Origin: Dendrocalamus latiflorus
Lineage: Eukaryota > Streptophyta > Magnoliopsida > Poales > Poaceae
DNA length: 64,000 nt
Direction: 5' to 3'
Assembly (NCBI GenBank): GCA_017311315.1
Contig: CM029620.1
Location: 935,787-999,786 of the forward strand
Below the pieces are notes generated by a model. It made no database searches. It was not told the DNA's origin and saw only the letters and a list, made by a program, of their open reading frames with translations. Shown here piece by piece: positions 21,322 through 33,327 of the stretch (position 1 is its first letter; the number at the start of each line of letters is the position of its first letter). A program made the translations under genes and the position numbers.

Positions 21322-22392
21322 CAAAGTCCACGGACTTTAAATAAGACGTAGCGTCGAGCCTAGCTCCGCACGCGAGAGTCTGCGGACTATAAATAAGACG
21401 TAGCGTCGAGCCTAGCTCCGCACGCACCAGTCCACGAACTTTAAATAAGACATAGCGTCGAGCCTAGCTCCGCACGCGAGAGTCTGCGGACTATAAATAA
21501 GACGTAGCGTCGAGCCTAGCTCCGCACGCGAGAGTCTGTGGACTATAAATAAGATGTAGCGTCGAGCCTAGCTCCGCACGCACCAGTCCACGGACTTTAA
21601 ATAAGACGTAGCGTCGAGCCTAGCTCCGCACGCGAGAGTCTGCGGACTATAAATAAGACGTAGCGTCGAGCCTAGCTCCGCACGCACCAGTCCACAGACT
21701 TTAAATAAGACATAGCGTCGAGCCTAGCTCCGCACGCGAGAGTCTGCGGACTATAAATAAGACGTAGCGTCGAGCCTAGCTCCGCACGCACCAGTCCACG
21801 GACTTTAAATAAGACGTAGCGTCGAGCCTAGCTCCGCACGCGAGAGTCTGCGGACTATAAATAAGACGTAGCGTCGAGCCTAGCTCCGCACGCACCAGTC
21901 CACGGACTTTAAATAAGACGTAGCGTCGAGGTCCGCCTCCGCACGCACTCTACGGAGTATAAATAAGACGCAGCGGGGGGACGCCTCCGCGGGCACTCTA
22001 AGGAGTATAAAGAAGACGTAGCGTCGAGCCTAGCTCCGCACGCACCAGTCCACAGACTTTAAATAAGACGTAGCGTCGAGGTTCGCCTCCGCATGCGCGA
22101 GTCTCCGGACTATAAAGAAGACGTAGCGTCGAGCCTAGCTCCGCACGCACCAGTCCACGGACTTTAAATAAGACGTAGCGTCGAGGTTCGCCTCCGCACG
22201 CGCGAGTCTCCGGACTATAAAGAAGACGTAGCGTCGAGCCTAGCTCCGCACGCAACAGTCCACGGACTTTAAATAACACGTAGCGTCGACGTTCGCCTCC
22301 GCACGCACGAGTCTTCGGACTATAAAGGAAGTCGTAGCGTCGAGGTTCGCCTCCGCACGCGCCACTCCACGGAGTATAAACGAGACGCGCAG
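21322..22392. repeat. 52-bp tandem array, about 20 units, alternating in two forms
   Basis: Each unit contains ATAAGACGTAGCGTCGAG. Spacing is 51-53 bp from about 21346 to 22335. Form A has CCAGTCCACGGACTTTAAAT; form B has GAGAGTCTGCGGACTATAAA. They largely alternate, making a 104-bp higher-order unit. Units after 21925 are more diverged (GTCCGCCTCC in place of CCTAGCTCC). Form B units carry a perfect TATAAATA. The array lies between the end of pol and the antisense gene, where Tat elements commonly have tandem repeats. Confidence 0.93.
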
Positions 22393-22526
22393 ACCTGCCC
22401 CCCGCGTTCGGCGGCAGGTAACACCAAGAATAAAGTACCATTTGGTTCCATTATAAACGCAAAGGGGTTACATGGTTACAAGCGTAGGACCCAGTGCGTC
22501 ATCCCCCTGCCCTCCCGACCAACCGC

Positions 22527-25496
22527 TCAGCCTTGGCGCGGCGCGGACGAGCCCGTGCCGTCGTCATCACGGCGCTGAAGGACCCCTTCAAGCCACTGGA
22601 GGAGGTCCCCCTCCCCATGCAACGTCTGCTGCACGGCGACCCTCGCTGCACCTTCCCCGAAGCGGCCCCAGATCCGTTGATGGAAGTTCTGCAGGCTAGG
22701 CCCGATGGAACAGATGGCGTCCGACATAACCTCTGGGCGGTCGGGAGGATCCAGTTGAGGGTTCGCTAGCTCATGGGTATGCCTACACCCACGAGTGTGA
22801 AGCAGGGCGAGGGCGAAGCACGCTCCAACATAGCTGCAGTGCTCGCCAAAGGTCCTGGCGCCACGAAGAGCAACGCCGGCCCCCTCCTCGATCAGCCCGA
22901 GCGACTCCGACAGGGCCTCCGGCCTGTGCGTAGTGTCCGGCACTCGGACGCACAGATCCCGGAGGGCCTGGTTCAGAGCCTCCATGGCCCGCCATGCCGA
23001 CAGGGACGCATTTTCCAGGACACGGCGGTTCTCGGCAGCAGACTCCGCCAGCTGGGCCTTCTCCCCTTCTAGGACGGCGATCTGCTGCACGAAGGCGGCG
23101 CGCTCCCCAGCCGTGGCGATCTGAGCTTCCGTGGCCTCGAGTTGTGCAGCCACCAGGGCGTCCCCCAGCGCGCGAAGTTCTTCATCCTTCGCGGCGAGAG
23201 CAGTGTTTGCTTCGCGGAGGCTGGCTTCCAGAGCCCTCCGCTCCCGGACGCGGGCCTCGTCAAAGGACCGGCCGAGGGCAAGCGTCTGGCAGAAACAACA
23301 AATCAGCAGGCGTCCAGAAATACCTTACAAACGGAAGCGCACGTATTTACCCTCATCTCGGAGGCCTGCAGCGCGAGCGCTAGGAGGTCCCCCGCGCATG
23401 ACGACAGCGCCTCTCGGTTGAGGCCGTTATCGGCATGCTCTGGGCGAGGGAGGAAGTCCAAGCGAGCCCCGGCCCCACAGCGCCCAGATTTATCGCGGCC
23501 ACGGCCACGTCAGCAGCAGCGGACACCTGCGGGGCATCCTGCACAAGGCTCCCAACTTCGCGCATACCTCCACTGCTCGATCCTTCGCCACGTACGGGAG
23601 ACGTCGTCTCACCTGATGTCGGCAGAATGAGCGAGCAGATCGGAGAGAGTCTCGCGAAGTCAGGTGAAGAAAGGAACTCACACCTACCTCCTGCGCCCCT
23701 CGTCGCGGTCGGAGGTGGCACCGGTTCGACCGCCCAGGGGGAGGCAGGCGCCTCGACGCTCGGGGAGAACGTCTTCTCGGCCGTGCCAAACGCCGTAATC
23801 CCGCGGCAAGGCCCCGCAACAGCGTATCGACCCCTAGTTGGCGGCGGGGACTGCATCCGAGGGCGTTTCGCCTGCGGTGGCACAGGCGATTCTTCCACGG
23901 CAGGACCAGCTCCAGTCACTATTGCCCCCACGGCTTCCTCTGTAGGGGGCACGCCCTCGTCGGCCGCTGCGGTTGATAACGCACCTTCCACCGTGGTTGG
24001 CTCGCCAGGAACGGCGTCACCCCCCAGGTTGATGAGTTCCAACTCAACGACGGCCGCGAGCCCAAGCGCAGGCTCGTGGGCGTCGGCAGAAGGTGCCGGG
24101 GGATCCGCGGCGGTGCGCCCCTCCGAAGCAGTATGGCCAGGCCCACCGCCGGTCGCACGCCTCGTCTCAGCTGGGCTAGCCGCCGGAGGGGCTGCAGGGT
24201 CGCGTATGGCGGCCGGGGAACGGGCCCGGCGTCGCGAAGATAGCACCCCCGAAGGGCTACCACCGCCCTGAGCGCCCGGAGTCCCGGCAGGAAGCTCTTC
24301 CGGCACCGCACGCTCGGGCACGGCAATGCCCACAGCCTCGCAGGTGCGGTTTACCCGCCCCTGCTTAGCCGCCTTGACTGCGGCCTCGCGAGCCCGGTGC
24401 TCCTTAAGCGTGTACGGGCCGAGGAGCGCCGCAACCGCGCGCTCCGCATCTTCTAGCCGGGCCACTGCGCAGGAGATCACGTCAGTCAGGCGGAAGCCAA
24501 ACAGATACAATGGCGCGCGTAAAGCGTGCTGGGCGACTTACAAGGGGCGGACGGCGGCAGCAGGCGAGACACGGATGGGTTGAACCCGTCCTCGCGGGGG
24601 CCATTCTGTCCAACATACTTTCCCCAGGAGGAGAGTGGCGCCGCCCCATACATCGTGAACTCCTCGGCTAGGTCGCGCACGCTCATTCGACGGGCGACAC
24701 CGACAAGACTCTGTAGCTTTTGCGTGTCGTCGACCTCCGCCTTCAGACTCGGCGTGCTGTTAAACGAGATCGGCACACCTCGGCAATGCATTCTGCTCTT
24801 GTCGGTCACGGTGTAATAGAACCACCACCGCGTCCAGCCGGCTGCCCATTGCCCTGACAAGGCTGGCACAGGGAACAACGTCGCGCATGACGCCCGGAGC
24901 ACGAAGTCCACACCGCCGAAGTTGGACACCGCCCCGTCAACCTTTCTGGGTCGACAGTGTGCGTTGTGCAGGGTGGCGAATAAGCTCGCGCTGGGATGCC
25001 ACCCCTCTGTCCGCATCGCCCACGTGAAGACGGCTAGGTGGAGTATCGCGTGGGGCGTCAACTGGGCTAGCTCCAACTGGTAGGCCTGCAGGACTTCGCC
25101 CACGAACAGCGTGCAGGGCATTCGAAGGCCGGCATCGAAGAACGCCACGAAAACAATAGCCTCCATGGCCCCGGGCTTCGGCTCCGTCTCGTCCCGACGG
25201 GGTAGGCGAGCCCCATTGCGATCCACGATCTTCCCCTCATCCACGAGTCGCTGCAGCGTCCCTTCAGTCATGCGGCTCTTCCCCAGCACACGGGAGCAGG
25301 AGCCTCCCGAGTGCTCCATGGCGTTCCACCACTTGTTGGCGCGCGAGCTCCCCCGCGGCACCAATTTGTACTCCTGAGAAGGATGGGTCGCCTCGCCCTG
25401 GCTAGGCAAGGAACCACTGCGGGGGTGGTAGGCGGCGTCGTCCTGGCTGGCCATCGCTCTTCGCAACAAGGGAGGAAGATGCAGGCAAAGGAGCAA
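22527..25496 (-). pseudogene. Antisense multi-exon gene of a Tat-type element ('putative gypsy type transposon', Transposase_28-like)
   Basis: Four exons with GT-AG borders can be read on the minus strand: 25496-24542, 24464-23688, 23612-23351 and 23285-22527, with introns of 77, 75 and 65 bp. Frames join correctly across the first and third introns; the second intron is a multiple of three and open. Exon 1 contains AIVFVAFFDAGLRMPCTLFV, AYQLELAQLTPHAILHLAVF and RWWFYYTV, which resembles the Pfam family named 'Putative gypsy type transposon' (PF04195). Exon 2 is Pro/Ala-rich and low-complexity. Exon 4 is a coiled-coil-like Ala/Glu/Arg-rich region. A one-base shift is needed near 23440-23480 within exon 3, so this copy is probably broken. 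Tat relatives in grasses often carry such an antisense gene; its function is unknown. Confidence 0.75.
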
Positions 25497-25957
25497 CTGG
25501 CGTGAAAATTAGCACGGGCGGAAGCGAAGCGGCAGAACAAAAAGCAAAGCAAGAAAGGGTGCCTCCACCCCAACACTAGCACCCTATAAAGGCCGCTCGC
25601 CTGCCTTGTGGCTCAGTGCACAGACGGATCAAATTCCCAGCGATTCGGCTATCCAAGATTTGGAACGAAGAACCGCCGGGACCTAGAGGGCCGTGCCAGG
25701 TAGGTGGCCAAGCAGCGCATAACGCCCCTACATCTTCAACACGCGTCCAACTTCTCGGGGGACGAGGCGAACGGCCGCGGTCACGCAACCGCTCACATCC
25801 CACGACGCACCAGTCGTGAGTCGCCACGTGCCCCACCTGCAGCAGGGCAGACTGCACGACGCGACAGCCTGACTTCTGCCAGGTCAGGCGTCGGCGTGAT
25901 TCAAGCCGCCATTAAAAGCGCACTACCAGACTGCAAGGTCACAACAGCCCCGGAGCG
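25497..25957. other. Upstream region of the antisense gene, no gene seen
   Basis: A GC-rich spacer of the Tat fragment, between the antisense gene's first exon and the 67-bp array. A plus-strand CCCTATAAAGG occurs at about 25583. No polypurine tract followed by a TG...CA LTR was found. Confidence 0.5.
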
Positions 25958-26307
25958 CGCGCGTCTACTTCGACTTGGGCGCCAGCTTCGCTGCCCACCC
26001 GTTCGAAGGGTAGGGGACGGAGCGCGCGCGTCTACTTCGACTTGGGCGCCAGCTTCGCTGACCACCCGTTCGAAGGGTAGGGGACGGAGCGCGCGCGTCT
26101 ACTTCGACTTGGGCGCCAGCTTCGCTACCCACCCGTTCGAAGGGTAGGGGACGGAGCGCGCGCGCCTACTTCGTCTTAGGCGCCAGCTTCGCTGCCCACC
26201 CGTTCGGAGGGTAGGGGACGGAGCGTGCGCGTCTACTTCGACTTAGGCGACAGCTTCGTTGCCACCCGTTCGAAGGGTAGGGGACGGAGCGCGCGCGGCT
26301 ACTTCGA
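25958..26307. repeat. 67-bp tandem array, five full units plus a partial
   Basis: CTACTTCGAC-like starts occur at 25965, 26032, 26099, 26166, 26233 and 26299 (spacing 67, 67, 67, 67, 66). Units contain CGCCAGCTTCGCT and CCGTTCGAAGGGTAGGGGAC. The sixth unit is cut at 26307, where the second copy of the 7.27-kb duplication begins. Confidence 0.93.
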
Positions 26308-29300
26308 CGCAGTACAGAATGAACTATGGCGGCGAATTGTAATGGCGTGTCAGCTGTGTAGGTGGGAGTCCAGCGTGAAATTTTCAGCTCATTCGAAGAA
26401 CGACTGCTCGCTTGTATATGTTGATACAGCCAAACGGTGTACTCACTACCTACTGTAAATTAGGGAAATCGGCCGACGAGGTGAGAAGCTAAGCTTCATC
26501 CTAATAAACCAATAAATGCATCTGAGAAGCTGAGCTAGAATATTTTTCCTTTGTGGGATAGATTTTGAATCATATAAGCACTTACTTTACGGGACGGAGG
26601 TAGGAAACCATAATTTTGACTCTAAAAGGTTAGATAGGGGAACTATAGGAGATGTCCTTAAATAGTCCATCTAAAAAACTATATTTGGACTGACCAATAA
26701 ATCCCTTAATTTTCTATTACTTTAATTAGTTGATGACTCACTTCAATTCTAATGCAAGGTATAATAGTAATATAATATCATCATATTCTTTTTTTTGCCC
26801 TTTTAACTCCCGCCTTTCTTTACCTCAGTTTCTTTGGCTTCCCTCCATTTTTTTCTCACGCAAATCTGCTTCTCTCCATTTTTTGGCTGCCACAAATTGC
26901 AAGCCGCAGTAATAGTTGGGGTGCCTAACAGTGACCCCACCTTCCATAGAGATTAAAGAGGAGCCGTGTAACAAAAATAGTATTTCACCATTTTGCTAAC
27001 TGAATCCCATCAGCTCCTTATTCCACGCAATGGCTCCACATCTCACAGATCATGGGTTCCTTCTTCCCATCGCACAGCTCCACATCTCCCTGCATCTGCC
27101 CTGCTGTGGAGCAGGATCCATAACAGGACCATCAGAGCGACGCCGCAGCCGGACGGGCGACGCCACGGTAGGACTTCCTACACCCCCCATTGCACAACTC
27201 CACATCTCCCCCATTGCCGGACCAACAGGGCGGCACCACGGATCGTCCTCGCATACATCAATCGATTAGGTTTGGTTCATTTTTCTGGTATTTTCCCACT
27301 GAATCATGAGTATTTGTTGTAAGTACAGAGATTTTTTTATTCCATGATCCATCAACCAGTCTAGTATTCCTAGTCTGTGGTCTAAATATCATACCTGCTG
27401 TTGATTGGAAGAACTCTTCTAGGTCCAGCCCTTGCTCTGAAAAAATTCAGATACATAGGTGTTACCACATTAGTGTGATATTTTAAACCCCACATCATGG
27501 TCAATAAAAGGTGTGTAAAGAGTGTTCTGTCTATTGCTCTTCACACGTTCCATAGTGTATATTATTCATGGCTTAATGCTCAAGTTACAAGATGGTCCAA
27601 AAGATGACCCATGGTACCTGAGCTGCATTTCCACTATACTTATTTGATCTCAACAAAAATACTTGTTGTACAAAAAGGATGATGCTGAGTACGTCAAAAT
27701 ATTTGGGTACCTGTATGAGTTTACCCTTTTCATACTCCAGTGCTTGAAGTATCATCTCAACCTTAACACAGAACATAAAGAAACGAAAGGTTACTTCTCT
27801 GTAAAGAAAAACATTAGATCCAAAAGTCAATGTCTATCTAGGGTCCTATTTGATTTCTACACTGGGACCCAACTAAGTTAAGCACACTTTTAAGTTATGA
27901 CATTGCCATTTCAATGATCTCACAAATGGACATCTAATAGACTGGAACAAATGTTGTCATTATGTTAGTAACCTTAATAACTGTGTATCTTCTATCTGTT
28001 GATGCATTACCAGGTCAACAGTTGATAGTCCAAGTACACTAGCACTTAAGTATACACATCTATAATGATTTGCTGGGTAAACATAATGACATAGATGGAC
28101 AAAAATTGTACCTTGTCAAAAACTTTGACAACTTTGACAGCCATCCAGTAGAGTAGAGAGTAGAAGATCTTATAAACAGACTTTCACAAATTTCATGTTT
28201 ATACACATGTAATCAATTCATATGTCAAATTTTACTATCCTTGATGATGTTGTGCAGCCGACATGGTGAGGTCTACAAGAAAGCGCACAATTCAAAGTAA
28301 TGATGAATATATGTTAGAGCAAGATATTAGGCAAGAGAGCCCTCAACAAAATGCTGCAGCATCTGAAGTTCATACTAGTGCTGGAGGAGACCAGATTGAC
28401 AGTGATGATCGTACTGAGGTTAATGTCCAAGGTAACTCATAACCTACAATATCTTTATTAACATAAACTGATTTCCTGCAATTTTTCTATCAGTGAATAT
28501 TTACTTTTTGCAATGTACCATTGGATAGATGAAACTAAAGGTAGAGTAAAGCGTGGGACGACTAAACTGAAAGACATTTGGAACCTTCCTAGAGGTCATA
28601 GAATTGTGGTTGCATGTAATGAACTTGATTAGCCAATTGGAGTAGAAGCTGGATTTCTAGGAAAATTTCTTGGCATGGTGGCTAGGAATGGGTGCTTGTG
28701 TAGCTTGAGCTACAAGGATTGGAGACTTCTAATAGGAAAGAAAGAAAGAAACACCAACGAAGAAAAAAATAAGAAGGATATACTTAAGCAAGTAAAGGTA
28801 TGCAATTCTGGTGGTCAATCTATAATATTGTTCGCTAAATTTTAATATCTAACTTATAGTTTTAACCATATGCCTTCTGCTATTGGTGTGCAGATGAGAT
28901 TCCTTTACCCTTCTTGCATGGAAAAATGGATACTGCGAACCATTGGAGAAAGATGGAGGCAGCACAAGTCAAATCTAAAATCAATTTATTTTGATGTGCA
29001 CAAGAGCATGGAAGCTAATTGCAACAATGTTCCAGCCGGTGTAATTGATGATCAGTGGGTTGCACTTGTCAATAACTGGATGACCCAGAAAGCACAGGTA
29101 GCTACGTATTGTTGGATTTATGTGGTTCTCATGCATACTAAATTTCCCAAAATTTTTGCATAACTTAAATGCTTTTCTTTGTTTCGTTATTTTGGGATAG
29201 GATATAAGCGAGACAAATAGGATAAACTGTACAAAGAAGAAGTCAACCCATACAGCTGGAACAAAGAGTTTTGCTCGAAACAGAGAGGAGTGGGTAATAT

Positions 29301-32198
29301 TTTTACCACTCTAATTGTGTGTACACCTCTTGCTGCATCCATATATGTGATACAATGATTATCATGTCCTTGATATTAATTTTCATGTTCAACAGAAGGA
29401 AAAAGATCCTGAAAAGAAATACCCTCACAGGGCTGTTTTGTATATTCATACACACCAGACTAAAAGCGAGAAGGACACAAATGCACATGTGGTAATTTAA
29501 TTATGAATGCTCAACTTTGTTTTTTTATTTTACTACCTTTACAAATTTATTTAATTCATATTATGGCTATGTACAGGGTGATTTGAAGAAACTCATAGTG
29601 CAGTAACCAGATTTAGCAGACACTAGTCAAGGAAAGGTTGCATGGAGAGGAGATGCACTAAATAGAATACTAGGAGAAGAGAAGCCTGGTCATGTACATG
29701 GCTTGGGACTTGTTCCAAATCCTAATCAAGTTTTCGACCTGTCAACTTCAAAGTGCCTTAAGAATATAAATACGACTTCGTTGGATGACAAATCGAGTGA
29801 ACATGTTGTATCTCTAAGACTTCAAATGGAAAAGTTTGGACGTCATGTCCAGAATCAAGATGCTACAATACTAGAATTGTAACAGAAGACAAGAATCTTG
29901 GAACAAAGACAAATCCAACAGGTAAATTTACAAAACTTCTACAGTAAGCATTTTCTGTACTAAAATTTTGATTTCTTGTCACAGGAATGTTTAGATGATC
30001 CATTGTCTGCACTTAAAGATGGCTTTTCCACTGATCTGCCAAATTCGAAACGAAAAGTATGTATCTCTATGGAGCATTAACAAAACATAATCTTTTCTAT
30101 AAAATTATTTTTTGAATAACTAATTCTAATGCATTATCTTTTGTCTGTCAATAGCGAGTATATAGTGACCCTCGAAGTGAAGAATTCAGCATGGTTGATC
30201 AATTGAATTGTATAACGGTATGATTGAATGGGCATGATTTTCAAACCAGATTTGTGTAAAAAATATTTAGTTATTCTTTTCCATTACAGAGAGAGCAAAC
30301 TACTAATGCTGAGCAGCCACACTACAAATATTATTCTACTGAAGATAAGGTTAGTGCACATAACTTAACATGGATGAAAAGCAATTCATTATGTTTGTAT
30401 TATTTGTAGATACCAATGCTACATCTATTGCTTTTAAATCTCTTGACTTGTGTGTCATTCTAGAACAAAGAGATTTTAGTACATCTTGACATTATATAAC
30501 ATGCAAATTCATTTATACTAGATTTATGGTTCAATAATTCAATTTTATTTTGTTACCATTGTATAGTACTGAAAGTCACCTATTGTGATTGTTTGTTGTA
30601 TCTAACTGAAGAGCAAGGAAGCTAGTGCCCGTCATGAAAAATTACTACAAGCCAATAGAGTTTCTGCTGCACATAAGGTTAATTCATATACTTATTTCTA
30701 GCAACCCATACACTTTGCACAAATTGACTACTATTTATGATTTTATTATAGGCCAAATCAAACTAAAATGATATAAGATTGGACAAAAACAAGTATACTA
30801 CAGCCAAGGTGATCAGTGTCATTTCTTTTGTTATGAAGTTTATCAAATTGATGACCAGAGTGTTGTAATCAAACTAGCATATATTACAGGTTGTGGACCA
30901 GGAAACATCTTCCAATTGCTCAAATCATGAAGCATCTTATTACCAGGTAAATAATCTCTTAGCAATATATTGATGTTATATGCAAATTTCAAATTATTAG
31001 CTAACCTGCAGTGACTTTTTATCTGCTCCAGAATAAGAAGATGTCTACAGGAGCTAGTGCAGCTGTACTTGCTAGTGTATAAGACACATCTTCCAAAAAG
31101 AATTTCTATTTCCTAACAATTCATTTAACTACAAACTAATATTCCATGTAATATAATTTTGCAGAAATATCAGCGTGGTACTACAAATTCGTGGCTGCAA
31201 ATTCAGTGACGGTATGAGTGTCTAATTAATGTTTGTACTATGTGTTCCATTGTGTACTTATTTATTCACACACTTTTATATGTGAACTAGGTTGGCACAA
31301 AAGTATTCTTAAAGAGCATGAAAAAACAAAATAAGGATGTTACCTTTGGTACAGTAGTAAGTTGTGATCCAACACAGAAAATTGAGGGTGTTCAGCTAGG
31401 CAAAGAATTTTGGATGTGCGTGTTAGTATTCCATTGACACAAGATGAACCATTGGTACGACCATACAAGAATTACAAGGTTATTGGAGATGTATCTGGAG
31501 CTTCTATAGCGTGGCCTTCAACTTTTGTATGGTGTTATCCTGTTGCCCCATAAAATTTTATTTATCCTAAATGTCGCATTAACATACTCCAATTTTCATT
31601 GTAGATCGAGAAGATAAATGGATGAGATAGACTGAATATGAGAATGGAGGGCTGGACGGCTGGTGGCATTCTATAGGACTTCTTTGTGTTTTATTTTATT
31701 CCCATATGAACATGTGTTCTGAACAAAAAAATTATTCCATGGATTACGTGGATGGTACTTATTGTAATGCAAAAATTGCTTTGAATATATGGCTTACTGT
31801 TGTTATTTCTCATGTGTGAGATGGTCTCTAATTTCCCAATTAAATTGCATATGCATTATCTCTTTATTTGGCTCCAAATTGAAATAATTTCCAATATTGT
31901 TTATTGATGGTTTATTCCTAGCTACGCATATAGGCGTTGCATCAATCCAAATCTATATGTTGCTACGAACTATAGAAGTCATTCGTCCGCGATTGGTACA
32001 AACACATATAAGCGTTGCCATAGCCCATTAATATCCGTTGCAACTTTGCAACGGTTATTTGTAGGTGTTACCAACGCATATTTAAGTGTTGCAACAAACC
32101 CTTGCAACGCCACTTCTGGCAACGCATAATAAATGCGTTGGTATAGACCCCACCTACGCATATATGCGTTGCAAAAGGGGGGGGGTCATCTTGTAGTG
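26308..32198 (+). mobile_element. CACTA transposon, second copy, 5'-truncated
   Basis: Identical in layout to 10071-15961. The right terminus is intact (TAGTG at 32198, then AGT), but the left terminal repeat and the GC-rich leader exon are absent, because the duplication starts inside the element. It therefore cannot transpose as a unit. Confidence 0.92.
28263..31625 (+). pseudogene. Transposase_24-type gene, inactivated, copy 2
   Basis: Same exon set as the gene at 12026-15388, shifted by 16237. It carries the same premature stops (28630, 29604, 29879) and the same frameshift near 31414, so the gene was already dead before the duplication. One visible difference is C for T near 30216. Confidence 0.85.
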
Positions 32199-33327
32199 AG
32201 TGTAGCATATCCGTAGTCCCAACAATATCATCCATGAACCAAGTCGCATAGCTAGCACTCGATGGCCATTAGGCGTTGTTGCAGAAGAACTATAATGAAC
32301 TTGAGAGGCTTATGAACAAGAACATTGATCTGCGGAGGTAAGATTCATCGATGCGCCCCTTGAACACACACGCACACTGTCCACGTTATGGAAATTCACT
32401 TAGCAACAATATTGCCTGCCCAGTGTGAATACATACTCTTTATGTGTAAGTATACGAAGGTATTTACATAATGCATTAAAAACTATGGAATTTCTTACAA
32501 TTTTTTCGTATAGTTCATATTGGAGTATCTTATAATTAATATACAAGTATACCTAAAATGATAGAGAAGTATTTTAAATTTGTTGAAGTAGTATATTAAA
32601 GGTGGATGTAATTATACCCAGGAGTAAAAGGTATATAGATAGATAGATATAGATAGAGAGAGAGGGGGAGGGGTTTTGGTCTGCCGTGTGCTATATGTAT
32701 TCTGATGTTATTTGATATTAGCCATTATATGTGTGATGGTGTAAGCAACGCTGATGTTAGCTATTCAGTTGATGGCATGCATATGAAACTAGGATAAATG
32801 CTCAAGGAGATAAGGCGATTGGTTCTATTCTCAGCAAATAAAACAGCTAAGTTGGCCATAGGGGGTATTGGCTTCTTGATACTCCAAATTAATGCTGATG
32901 TTGTCTGCATTTGTGTCTGCAGCTTGAATACCTTGCTTGAACTAACCCGGCCACGCGGCACCTGACCTGACCACATCAGACCTTGCACAAGACAGAGGCC
33001 TCCAAATTAGAGCAGAGCAGAGCAGAAATAAGGAGACGGAGATGCAAAATAAGGCATCAGTCATGGATATCGATATATACTGCTCGAATTTGGGAACGCA
33101 GGAATCCAAAAGTAGAGACAAATTAAGCTAGCCGGCCGGCAAGGCGGCAATAATAACGATAGTTTTTCCGTGCTACACTGTCCTGATTCATTCTCATCTC
33201 TCATCAAGTGCGCGTATGGATCGCTGGATGGATACATATTCTGTGCATATATGATATACTCCATTGGAAATCAAATAAACACTATTTGGACGCATGGATG
33301 AAATGAATCAACCAAACAATCAATCTT

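Noticed and set aside
21322..22392. CRISPR-like array
   Set aside because: The 52-bp units are contiguous, with no unique spacers, and the context is a plant retroelement.
23435..24271. Long plus-strand frame (278 codons) rich in Ala, Gly and Pro
   Set aside because: It is the shadow of exons 2-3 of the antisense gene, in GC-rich low-complexity DNA, with no domain.
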